Assembly (NCBI GenBank): GCA_020051175.1
Contig: JAGVJJ010000007.1
Span: forward strand, 248,001-312,000
DNA: 64,000 bases
Source of the DNA: Bacteroidia bacterium
GTDB lineage: Bacteria > Bacteroidota > Bacteroidia > 2-12-FULL-35-15
Direction of reading: 5' to 3'
Part shown: piece by piece, positions 9,374-16,662 of the stretch
Layout of the letters: each line of letters starts with the position of its first letter
How positions within the stretch are numbered: the stretch's first letter is position 1
Notes under the pieces: model-generated
What the model saw: the letters and a program-made list of their open reading frames with translations, nothing else
What the model was told of the DNA's origin: nothing
The model's database searches: none
Translations under genes and position numbers: made by a program

Positions 9374-9931
9374 ATGAAAACAGCAGGAAAAACATCCGGG
9401 AAATCAAAAACACAATCAGTTGATTACAGCATCGAAGAATCAAAGCTGATGAAACTATTTGAAGACGAACTAAAAGATATTTACTGGGCTGAAAAGGCTT
9501 TGGTGAAAGCACTTCCTAAAATGGCTAAAAACGCAACTTCCGAGGAGTTGGTTGAAGCAATTGAGAATCACCTGGAAGAAACAGAAATGCAGGTGAAAAA
9601 AGTGGAAGAGGTTTTTGAAGTGATAGGTAAGAAGGCTGTTGCAAAAAAATGTGAGGCAATGGCTGGTTTAGTAAAAGAAGCGGAAGAAATTATGAAAGAT
9701 ACCGATAAAGGTGCTATGCGCGATGCAGGTATCATTTCTGCGGCCCAAAAAGTAGAGCATTATGAAATTGCTTCTTACGGTACACTCCGTACTTTTGCGC
9801 AGGTATTGAATTTAACGGAAGCAGTTACCCTGCTGGATGAAATTCTTGAGCAGGAAAAATCCGCAGATGAAAAATTAACTCAAATTGCCGAGTCTACAAT
9901 CAATGTTGAAGCTCTTGAAGAGGTTGAGTAA
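9374..9931 (+). CDS. DUF892/YciF-like ferritin-like protein
   Basis: The protein (185 residues) is a four-helix ferritin-like protein of the DUF892 (YciE/YciF) group. Typical features are LMKLFEDELKDIYWAEKALVKALPKM at residues about 26-50, a conserved KVEHYEIASYGTLRTFA in the third helix and EQEKSADEKLTQIA in the fourth. Glu and His residues in these helices could bind a di-metal centre. Members are usually induced by stress in bacteria. A Lys/Ser/Thr-rich N-terminal tail of about 20 residues precedes the domain. A strong terminator follows. Confidence 0.8.
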   Translation: MKTAGKTSGKSKTQSVDYSIEESKLMKLFEDELKDIYWAEKALVKALPKMAKNATSEELVEAIENHLEETEMQVKKVEEVFEVIGKKAVAKKCEAMAGLVKEAEEIMKDTDKGAMRDAGIISAAQKVEHYEIASYGTLRTFAQVLNLTEAVTLLDEILEQEKSADEKLTQIAESTINVEALEEVE

Positions 9932-9947
9932 TTATGTTAAAACAAGT

Positions 9948-9977
9948 AAAAGGCAACTGTGAAAAGGTTGCCTTTTT
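9948..9977 (+). terminator. rho-independent terminator after DUF892 gene
   Basis: AAAAGGCAAC (9948-9957) pairs with GTTGCCTTTT (9967-9976) over 10 bp with a 9-base loop, followed by a short T run. It lies 16 bases after the stop codon of the DUF892 gene. This is a classical intrinsic terminator. Confidence 0.85.
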
Positions 9978-10009
9978 AATTTAAAACATTCATTTAAAAA
10001 CGAAGTATT

Positions 10010-10258
10010 ATGAATACAATTGTGAAAGTATTAGGCGCTGGTTTATTTGCGATAAGCGTTCTTACTGCCTGTGAGGATGGACTTAAATCTTATGCGAATG
10101 ACAATACCGCACGACCTACACTGCCGGATGCAAATGGCCGGAATATTGGTGATGACGGCACATCTGATAAGCTGATAGATCCTTTTTATAAAGGACCGAA
10201 GAAATGGGATAAAGAGCATCCGGAAAATAATTCAAAGCAGCAAACATCCTTAAAATAA
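10010..10258 (+). CDS. small predicted lipoprotein
   Basis: The gene encodes 82 residues. A signal peptide ends in the lipobox LTAC with the lipidated Cys at about position 21. The short mature part is acidic and polar, lacks secondary-structure periodicity, and includes DPFYKGPKKWDKEHPEN. I do not recognise the family. It lies just after the DUF892 terminator and so probably has its own promoter. A role in envelope stress is only a guess from the neighbours. Confidence 0.65.
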   Translation: MNTIVKVLGAGLFAISVLTACEDGLKSYANDNTARPTLPDANGRNIGDDGTSDKLIDPFYKGPKKWDKEHPENNSKQQTSLK

Positions 10259-10298
10259 ACCTGTTGAAACAACTCCTGTTTATTTCATTTATACTTTA

Positions 10299-10306
10299 TA
10301 CATTTG
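10299..10306 (+). promoter_or_regulatory. possible Bacteroidota -7 element (TAcaTTTG)
   Basis: The octamer TACATTTG matches the Bacteroidota sigma factor -7 consensus TAnnTTTG and lies 26 bases before the ATG of the OsmC gene. No clear -33 TTTG element is seen at the usual distance, so this is a weak prediction. Confidence 0.3.
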
Positions 10307-10331
10307 TATAGAATGTTTAACGTATAAGGAC

Positions 10332-10724
10332 ATGGTAACAGTAAAAGGAAGTATAGGTAAAAACCATTATAAAACCAGCTTATCTGCTGAAACAAATCAT
10401 CTTTTTGCGGATGAGCCGGTAAGCAATGGAGGTGAAGCACTCGGCTTTTCGCCTTCTGAGCTGCTTTCTGCAGCTTTAACAGCATGCACATGCATTACCC
10501 TTCGCATGTATTCCGATAAAAAATCCTGGCCCCTGGAAGATGTAAAAGTTACAATTGATTTTTCAAGGGACAATGTTTCGAACACATCTTCAATAAACAG
10601 AACAGTAGAGCTGGTCGGTCCGCTTTCAGAAGAACAAAAACAAAGGCTGCTTCAAATTGCTAACCAGTGTTTTATTCATAAAACACTAACTAGCCCTATC
10701 CATATTCAAACCAGCCTGGCATGA
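10332..10724 (+). CDS. OsmC-family peroxidase-like protein
   Basis: This 130-residue protein belongs to the OsmC/Ohr superfamily. It has the dimer-forming beta domain and a central helix in PSELLSAALTACTCITLRMY, where the two Cys of TACTC lie on the expected helix. Canonical members reduce organic peroxides with a Cys pair; the CxC spacing here differs from Ohr, so it resembles the YhfA-type branch. It overlaps the next gene by 4 bases (ATGA), indicating translational coupling to the iron-sulfur protein. Confidence 0.85.
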   Translation: MVTVKGSIGKNHYKTSLSAETNHLFADEPVSNGGEALGFSPSELLSAALTACTCITLRMYSDKKSWPLEDVKVTIDFSRDNVSNTSSINRTVELVGPLSEEQKQRLLQIANQCFIHKTLTSPIHIQTSLA

Positions 10725-11173
10725 AAGATATAACTAAAGAATATACAAACGGTGAAGTAACCATTGTATGGAAGCCGGATTTATGTATTCACTCGAAAAT
10801 TTGCTGGAACCAGACAAACGGATTACCGGAAGTGTTTAATCCACGTGAACGCCCATGGGTAAAGCCTTTGGGGGCAAGCACTGAACGTATTGTTTCGCAG
10901 GTGAATAAGTGTCCTTCTGGTGCTTTGAGCTATTATATAAACAATGAGAAAGGCGAAAAGAAGAGTGGGCAGTTAGAAGAATCCATTGTGGAAGTATTGG
11001 AGAATGGACCGTTGATGGTATACGGAAATATTGTTGTAAGGGATTCTAACGGTTGCGAAACCCGCAAGAATAAGGCAACTGCATTCTGCCGCTGTGGTGC
11101 ATCGGCAAATAAACCTTATTGTGATGGCTCGCACACGCGTATTCAATTTATTGATAAGCGCGAGAAAATATAA
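10721..11173 (+). CDS. 4Fe-4S mono-cluster plus CDGSH iron-sulfur protein
   Basis: The 150-residue protein joins two iron-sulfur modules. The N-terminal half is the divergent 4Fe-4S mono-cluster domain (Fer4_19 type) with Cys in WKPDLCIHSKICWNQ and VNKCPSGALSYY. The C-terminal half is a CDGSH zinc-finger-like domain with CRCGASANKPYCDGSH, whose three Cys and one His bind a 2Fe-2S cluster. It is coupled to the OsmC gene by a 4-base overlap, and such pairs are frequent in bacteria. A redox or electron-transfer role is likely; the partner is unknown. The next gene is convergent, with only 6 bases between stops. Confidence 0.85.
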   Translation: MKDITKEYTNGEVTIVWKPDLCIHSKICWNQTNGLPEVFNPRERPWVKPLGASTERIVSQVNKCPSGALSYYINNEKGEKKSGQLEESIVEVLENGPLMVYGNIVVRDSNGCETRKNKATAFCRCGASANKPYCDGSHTRIQFIDKREKI

Positions 11174-11179
11174 TAACAG

Positions 11180-11665
11180 CTATTGTTCCAGAAGGTTTTT
11201 AATAATTGTCCACCCTTCGCGTTTTTTTTCATAGGAAAGTACGTATGCGGGGCTTGTTGATGGCAATAATATAGGTGGTAATTCAATGTCTTTTCCATAT
11301 CTTTTAAAAAACTGATAGGAGCTTTTACCATTGAACAACAAGTGACTTACTTTAGGGTGCGAGTCAATAAATCCCTTTATATCGTGCGGCTCTTCTTCCA
11401 GGATATCAGAATCGAGGCTGCCTTCGCGGTAACAGGTAGCCAGAACATCCCACAACGCAATGTTGTTGTCGAGCAGTAATTTTTGTTTGGATTTGTAATC
11501 GTTTGAATAAGGTGTGCCAAGCACGTCAAACATGAGTTTCCAGAATGTGTTCCTGGGGTGTGCGTAATACTCGTTATACTTTAATGAGTCCTTGCCTGGC
11601 ATGGTACCGAGAATAGGCAATTTACATTTTTTATCGGCTATCGGAGGAAAGGAACAAATTCGCAT
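11180..11665 (-). CDS. hypoxanthine-DNA glycosylase (UDG family 6)
   Basis: The product of 161 residues fits the DNA-deoxyinosine glycosylase group (TIGR04274) of the uracil-DNA glycosylase superfamily. Motif A is the start region SFPPIADKKCKLPILGTMPG with GTMPG, followed by YYAHPRNTFWKLM, ALWDVLATCYREGSLD and the C-terminal LPSTSPAYV. Enzymes of this type excise hypoxanthine from deaminated adenine. The start at 11665 puts the core motif near residue 20 as expected. The gene ends 6 bases from the convergent iron-sulfur gene and begins 2 bases from the end of the threonine aldolase gene, which suggests a joint transcript. Confidence 0.85.
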   Translation of the reverse strand: MRICSFPPIADKKCKLPILGTMPGKDSLKYNEYYAHPRNTFWKLMFDVLGTPYSNDYKSKQKLLLDNNIALWDVLATCYREGSLDSDILEEEPHDIKGFIDSHPKVSHLLFNGKSSYQFFKRYGKDIELPPILLPSTSPAYVLSYEKKREGWTIIKNLLEQ

Positions 11666-11666
11666 T

Positions 11667-12731
11667 TCAATATTTTTTCAAAACTTTTTCTACTTCGTCA
11701 AGCATCTGGTCAGTAAAATCAAGGTGTGTAACAAATCTTACAGCCTGTTTTCCAAAGCCACTTGCTTTTATATTGTTCTCTGCCAGTGTGCGTATAAAGC
11801 TTTCCGGCTTTATTTTTTTATCAAGGTTGAATATTACTATATTGGTTTCTACAGGTAATAAATTATCAACGTAGCCTAACCCCTTTATTATACCAGCCAG
11901 ATGGCCTGCACGTTTGTGGTCTTCTTTTAACCTTACAATGTGGTTGTCAAGTGCATAAATACCTGCTGCAGCTATGTATCCGGCCTGGCGCATGCCGCCA
12001 CCAAATACTTTGCGCACTTTCCTGGCTTTTTTTATAAAATCGTTTGTGCCTAAAAGTACTGATCCTACCGGTGCCCCTAAGCCTTTTGAGAGGCATACAG
12101 AAATTGAATCGAAACAGCTCCCGATTTCAAGAGCTTTTGCATTTATCCTGCTTTTTATTTCACCATTGGACAGGTCTGAACCGTTTTCGACCAGTTCAGT
12201 TATCGCATTAAAAATCCGTGCCCCGTCAAGGTGATAACGCAGGCTATTGTTTTTGCACACTTCTGCCAGGCTCTGCATCTGTTCTACGGTATAATAGCTG
12301 CCACCTGCTTTGTTGCCTGTGTTTTCAATGCATACAAGCTGTGTTCGTGTAAGCCAGTCGTAATCAGGGTTGATGTTCTCAATAATTTGTTCAGGCGCAA
12401 TGCGACCGCGATCTCCTTGTATCAGTTTAGCCTGAACGCCCGAATTGAATGCTATTCCGCCACCTTCGTAATTATAAATATGGGCAGTTGTATCACACAA
12501 TACTTCGTCACCCGGCTGGGTATGTACTTTAATGGCAATCTGGTTGGTCATTGTGCCTGAAGGACAATACAAGCCAGCTTCCTTGCCGAAAAGCTTCGCA
12601 GCTTTTTCTTCCAGGGCACTAACCGTAGGTTCCTCACCAAAAACATCATCGCCTACTTCTGCACTAAACATGGCTTCCAACATACCTTTTGTTGGTTTGG
12701 TTACTGTATCACTTCGTAAATCGATAATCAT
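11667..12731 (-). CDS. ltaE: low-specificity L-threonine aldolase
   Basis: This is a 354-residue PLP enzyme of fold type I. It begins MIIDLRSDTVTKPTKGM, the hallmark N-terminus of the threonine aldolase family, and continues with AEVGDDVFGEEPTV and LYCPSGTMTNQIA. The PLP-binding Lys is in SVCLSKGLGAPVGS. The enzyme cleaves L-threonine or allo-threonine to glycine and acetaldehyde in the cytosol. It is followed at 2 bases by the hypoxanthine-DNA glycosylase gene, probably one transcript. Confidence 0.9.
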   Translation of the reverse strand: MIIDLRSDTVTKPTKGMLEAMFSAEVGDDVFGEEPTVSALEEKAAKLFGKEAGLYCPSGTMTNQIAIKVHTQPGDEVLCDTTAHIYNYEGGGIAFNSGVQAKLIQGDRGRIAPEQIIENINPDYDWLTRTQLVCIENTGNKAGGSYYTVEQMQSLAEVCKNNSLRYHLDGARIFNAITELVENGSDLSNGEIKSRINAKALEIGSCFDSISVCLSKGLGAPVGSVLLGTNDFIKKARKVRKVFGGGMRQAGYIAAAGIYALDNHIVRLKEDHKRAGHLAGIIKGLGYVDNLLPVETNIVIFNLDKKIKPESFIRTLAENNIKASGFGKQAVRFVTHLDFTDQMLDEVEKVLKKY

Positions 12732-12824
12732 GTATATAGTTAATTAGGAATTGTCATCGTTAATATTGAGAGATGGTACTATGTAAGACGACTTTATTAT
12801 TGGCTGCAATTCGTTATTCGAAGC

Positions 12825-13466
12825 TTACTTTTTTCTTGCAATCATTAATCCATCCCTTACAGGTAATAACAAGTGTTCGACCCGTGTATCTTCATGGACT
12901 TTTTTGTTGAATGCATCAATAAGTCTTGTATCTGTATCCATTTTTTCAATCGGAGTTAGTATTTTACCACTCCACAAAACGTTATCTACAATGATATAGC
13001 CTCCCGGCCGCACTTTGTCAAATACCAGGTCGTAATATCCGGAGTAGTTTTTCTTATCCGCATCAATAAAAACAAGATCGAACATCTGTTTGATTGTGGG
13101 AATAATGTCCAGGGCGTTACCTATGTAATAGTTTATTTTGTTGCTCAGGCCGGCTTCTTCAAAAAAGCCCCGAACACGGTCTTCCAATTCCTCATTGATA
13201 TCAATGGTATGTAGCTTACCGTTTTGTTTTAATCCCTGTGCAAGACAAACTGCCGAATAACCCGTATATGTTCCTATTTCAAGTATTTGTCCCGGTTTTA
13301 TCATGTGGCTGAACATACTTAACAGGTTGCCTTGCAGATGTCCTGAAAGCATCCGTGGCATAAGTACATTAGCGTGGGTGTCGCGGTTAATTTTTTTTAG
13401 AATAGCTGATTCCGGTTCTGAGTGAGCCAATGAGTAAGCTTCAATTTTTTCGTCTAAAAAATCCAT
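12825..13466 (-). CDS. class I SAM-dependent O-methyltransferase
   Basis: The protein (213 residues) is of the catechol O-methyltransferase-like family. Motif I is ILEIGTYTGYSAVCLAQGL, an acidic residue follows in LHTIDINEELED, and DLVFIDADKKNYSGYYDL with the downstream IVDNVLWSGK contains the Asp residues that bind the divalent metal. The acceptor is not known. The gene is separate from its neighbours, with about 90 bases downstream and 100 upstream. Confidence 0.85.
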   Translation of the reverse strand: MDFLDEKIEAYSLAHSEPESAILKKINRDTHANVLMPRMLSGHLQGNLLSMFSHMIKPGQILEIGTYTGYSAVCLAQGLKQNGKLHTIDINEELEDRVRGFFEEAGLSNKINYYIGNALDIIPTIKQMFDLVFIDADKKNYSGYYDLVFDKVRPGGYIIVDNVLWSGKILTPIEKMDTDTRLIDAFNKKVHEDTRVEHLLLPVRDGLMIARKK

Positions 13467-13566
13467 AAATTTGTATTTAATACGAATGTACTGAATAGTG
13501 TATTAAATAGAGAAGTTTACTTCACTAATTTTTACTGAGATAATTGCTAACCGGTTTGTTTTACTT

Positions 13567-14208
13567 ATGCGTTGGATTTTATTGATATTTATTTGCTTAA
13601 ATACATTCTCTTCTAATGCACAAAATGATTCTATTCCTTACAGCCGGGATTATGAATTTATTGAGGGTATTTATTTAAATAGCAATCAATTCATGCAAAA
13701 TAGTCCAATACATAGGGAATGGATAATATCTGGCTTTCCGGAAAACAGTTTGGATTGCAGGATGATTGGCGCAAACGAGCGTATTACATTTAAAGATGTT
13801 TCAGGAGTAGAGCAAAAAGAGAATCTTGCTTTAATTTGGGGAGTCTGTAAAAATCGCTCTGTTTATATTAATCATAACATGGCATTTTACAAGTTGGCGG
13901 TAATAGGTACTTTATCAGTATTTGCAGGGATTGTCCCATCCGGAATGCTTTTTAATTCTCATGATGGTATGGTGGGAACGGATTTCAGTCAGGGCCCTTC
14001 ATATACCGAATTACACCAATATATATTTGATACAAGAAGCAAAAGAATATTGGATTTAAATACTCAAAATATGGAAATGCTTTTGTCGGATGATATTAAC
14101 TTACTGAATGAATTTATGGCTTTAAAAAAACGGGAAAGAAATAAGATGGTTTTTGTTTATTTGCGGAAATATAATGAAAAACACCCACTTTATTTGCCGG
14201 TTAAATAG
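13567..14208 (+). CDS. exported hypothetical protein (DUF6563-like)
   Basis: This 213-residue protein has an N-terminal signal peptide (MRWILLIFICLNTFSSNAQ). The mature part starts SIPYSRDYEFIEGIYLN, a stretch also seen in Bacteroidota proteins grouped under DUF6563, but I am not certain of that family. A middle hydrophobic run (AVIGTLSVFAGIVPSGMLF) may be a membrane segment. Its function is unknown. It precedes ettA on the same strand by 88 bases; the genes need not be related. Confidence 0.55.
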   Translation: MRWILLIFICLNTFSSNAQNDSIPYSRDYEFIEGIYLNSNQFMQNSPIHREWIISGFPENSLDCRMIGANERITFKDVSGVEQKENLALIWGVCKNRSVYINHNMAFYKLAVIGTLSVFAGIVPSGMLFNSHDGMVGTDFSQGPSYTELHQYIFDTRSKRILDLNTQNMEMLLSDDINLLNEFMALKKRERNKMVFVYLRKYNEKHPLYLPVK

Positions 14209-14296
14209 CTGATTATTTCCAATATTTTCACGATATTTACATTCCTGAATTTTAAAAATCAGTTCTTCAAACCTAATAATTCAACACACAAACAAA

Positions 14297-15973
14297 ATGT
14301 CAGAAGGAAGACAAATTATTTTCTCCATGGTTAACGTTAGCCGTACGTTGCCAGCTGGTAAAACTATTCTAAAAGATATCTACCTGTCTTTTTACTACGG
14401 TGCCAAAATCGGTATCCTTGGTTTAAACGGTTCCGGTAAATCAACGCTGTTAAAGATTATTGCCGGTATCGAAAAAAATTATCAGGGTGAAATACATTTT
14501 TCTCCGGGTTATAAAATTGGCATGCTGGAGCAGGAGCCGCATCTGGATAATACCAAAACTGTTCTTGAAATAGTACGTGAAGGTGCACAGGAACACATCA
14601 ATATCTTAAATGAATATGAAGAGGTAAATAATAAATTTGCTGAAGAAATGTCTCCTGAAGACATGGATAAGCTCATCAACCGTCAGGCAAAGTTGCAGGA
14701 TTTAATCGATCAGTTCGATCTTTGGAATCTGGATAACCGTCTGGAGCAGGCGATGGAAGCATTAAGATGTCCGGAAAGCGATACACCTGTTAAAAACCTT
14801 TCAGGTGGTGAACGAAGAAGGGTGGCGTTATGCCGCTTGTTAATACAGGAACCGGAAATTCTTCTGCTGGATGAGCCTACCAACCATTTGGATGCAGAGT
14901 CTGTAGATTGGTTAGAGCAGCATTTGCAAAATTACAAAGGGACTGTTATTGCCGTAACCCACGATCGTTATTTCCTTGACAATGTAGCGGGATGGATATT
15001 GGAGCTTGACCGCGGTGAAGGTATCCCTTGGAAAGGCAATTACTCGGAGTGGCTGGACCAAAAACAAAAGCGATTGGCACAGGAAGAGAAAACAGAGAGC
15101 AAACGTCAGAAAACCTTAATGCGGGAGTTGGATTGGGTGCGTCAGGGTGCTAAAGGCCGCCAGGCAAAGTCCAAGGCACGTTTGGCGAACTATGAAAAAA
15201 TGTTAGGTGCTGATGTAAAGGCAGCAGAAGAAAAATTGGAGCTGTTCATTCCTAACGGTCCTCGTTTGGGAAATGAAGTAATTGAAGCGATTGATGTTTC
15301 CAAAGGTTTTGGCGACAGGTTATTGTATGAGCATCTTAATTTCAAGTTGCCACCTGCCGGAATTGTAGGTATTATCGGGCCAAACGGTGCTGGTAAAACA
15401 ACTTTGTTCCGTATGATTATGGGACAGGAGAAGCCCGACAGTGGTGAGTTTAAAGTAGGCTCAACGGTGAAGATTGCATATGTAGACCAATCGCACACTG
15501 AGATTGATCCGAATAAAACTGTTTACGAAGTGCTTACCGGTGGACATGAGAACATAGTGATTGGTGGACAAACACTGAATTCCAGGGCTTATGTTTCAAA
15601 ATTCAATTTCAACGGTTCCGATCAGGGCAAAAAATGTGGCGTGCTTTCCGGTGGTGAGCGTAACAGGCTGCACCTGGCAATGACACTTAAGAAAGAAGCC
15701 AACGTATTACTGCTCGATGAGCCTACCAATGACTTGGACGTTAATACACTTCGTGCACTGGAAGAAGGTTTGGAAAATTATGCGGGTTGTGCCGTAATCA
15801 TTTCCCACGACCGTTGGTTCCTTGACCGTGTGTGTACGCATATTCTTGCTTTTGAAGGCGAATCACAAGTGTATTATTTTGAAGGTGGCTATTCGGAATA
15901 CGAGGAAAACAAGAAGAAGCGCTTGGGTAATGTTGAACCAAAACGTGTGAGGTACAAAAAGCTTACTGTTTAA
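14297..15973 (+). CDS. ettA: energy-dependent translational throttle protein EttA (ABC-F)
   Basis: EttA has 558 residues and two ABC ATPase domains without membrane segments. Domain 1 has Walker A GLNGSGKST, signature LSGGERRRVALCR and Walker B LLLDEPTNHLD; domain 2 has GPNGAGKTT, LSGGERNRLHL and LLLDEPTNDLD. The linker between them is rich in Lys and Arg and contains the ribosome-contacting region (RQKTLMRELDWVRQGAKGRQ). EttA binds the ribosomal E site and gates entry into the elongation cycle according to ATP/ADP. The length and the starting Met with a short N-terminus match the family. A terminator follows immediately. Confidence 0.93.
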   Translation: MSEGRQIIFSMVNVSRTLPAGKTILKDIYLSFYYGAKIGILGLNGSGKSTLLKIIAGIEKNYQGEIHFSPGYKIGMLEQEPHLDNTKTVLEIVREGAQEHINILNEYEEVNNKFAEEMSPEDMDKLINRQAKLQDLIDQFDLWNLDNRLEQAMEALRCPESDTPVKNLSGGERRRVALCRLLIQEPEILLLDEPTNHLDAESVDWLEQHLQNYKGTVIAVTHDRYFLDNVAGWILELDRGEGIPWKGNYSEWLDQKQKRLAQEEKTESKRQKTLMRELDWVRQGAKGRQAKSKARLANYEKMLGADVKAAEEKLELFIPNGPRLGNEVIEAIDVSKGFGDRLLYEHLNFKLPPAGIVGIIGPNGAGKTTLFRMIMGQEKPDSGEFKVGSTVKIAYVDQSHTEIDPNKTVYEVLTGGHENIVIGGQTLNSRAYVSKFNFNGSDQGKKCGVLSGGERNRLHLAMTLKKEANVLLLDEPTNDLDVNTLRALEEGLENYAGCAVIISHDRWFLDRVCTHILAFEGESQVYYFEGGYSEYEENKKKRLGNVEPKRVRYKKLTV

Positions 15974-15990
15974 TAGCGTTTGACAAAATA

Positions 15991-16031
15991 AAAATCTCCG
16001 GTTTGCTGCTTAGCAACCGGGGATTTTTTTT
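15991..16031 (+). terminator. rho-independent terminator after ettA
   Basis: A stem formed by AAAATCTCCGG...GCT and AGC...CCGGGGATTTT with a few bulges lies 18 bases after the ettA stop codon and ends in an 8-base T run. It lies between two convergent genes and can also receive transcription from the minus strand. Confidence 0.8.
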
Positions 16032-16043
16032 ACACCAGAAACC

Positions 16044-16514
16044 TTAATTAATGGATCTTCTGCGTATCATTATGAAAGCAATCAGGCCGATAAGCAGTAG
16101 CACTGGCACAATGATATACCAAAGTGATATGGGTGTAATATTATTTCTATAACTGAATTCTTCCGCATAAATTGTAATTGCTTTATCAGATGTAGAAAAT
16201 TGCTTTTTTATGGTACATTCTCCGTTCACAAATGAAAGTATGGTATCATCACCGTTAATAATGAAACCTACTTTGTTATTGTTATAGAGCAGACGGGTAT
16301 GTTCGGGATTTTTGAATTTAAGTTTGATTTCGGTATCAAGAAAAGTGTAAATAACTGATGGTATGGTTACTTCAATATCATCACTCTTGATACGGGCAAT
16401 AATTACCGTATTGTCAATATTATCATTGTTCTCCGCTCCGCCAAGTTCCACTCCGGCCATAGCCTGGAACAAGCTGAAGAACAACAGTAAACTCAAAAGA
16501 ATGCTCTTTTTCAT
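16044..16514 (-). CDS. exported protein with C-terminal membrane anchor
   Basis: The 156-residue protein has an N-terminal signal peptide (MKKSILLSLLLFFSLFQAMA) and a C-terminal hydrophobic helix ending in RRRSIN (SLWYIIVPVLLLIGLIAFIMI). The mature part between them is a predicted beta-rich domain with DDTILSFVNGECTIKK. This is the layout of a type I-like membrane protein facing the periplasm. No family was recognised. It is convergent with ettA and separated from it by the terminator. Confidence 0.6.
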   Translation of the reverse strand: MKKSILLSLLLFFSLFQAMAGVELGGAENNDNIDNTVIIARIKSDDIEVTIPSVIYTFLDTEIKLKFKNPEHTRLLYNNNKVGFIINGDDTILSFVNGECTIKKQFSTSDKAITIYAEEFSYRNNITPISLWYIIVPVLLLIGLIAFIMIRRRSIN

Positions 16515-16609
16515 AAAAAGAAATTGATAAACAAATATAACTTTTTTTACGATGCCTGCATAGTATTTTGTTGTTTACTTATGTAACTCGAGCCATAAGA
16601 TTTAAAGTA

Positions 16610-16645
16610 AAATGGCCCGTTTCTGTGAAGAAAACGGGGCCATTT
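16610..16645 (-). terminator. hairpin after clpB
   Basis: AAATGGCCC-GTTT (16610-16622) pairs with AAAC-GGGGCCATTT (16632-16645), with one bulged G. It lies 17 bases beyond the clpB stop on the minus strand, and the minus-strand sequence that follows is T-rich. It looks like an intrinsic terminator for clpB. Confidence 0.75.
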
Positions 16646-16662
16646 CGGTGATTACAGCTTTA

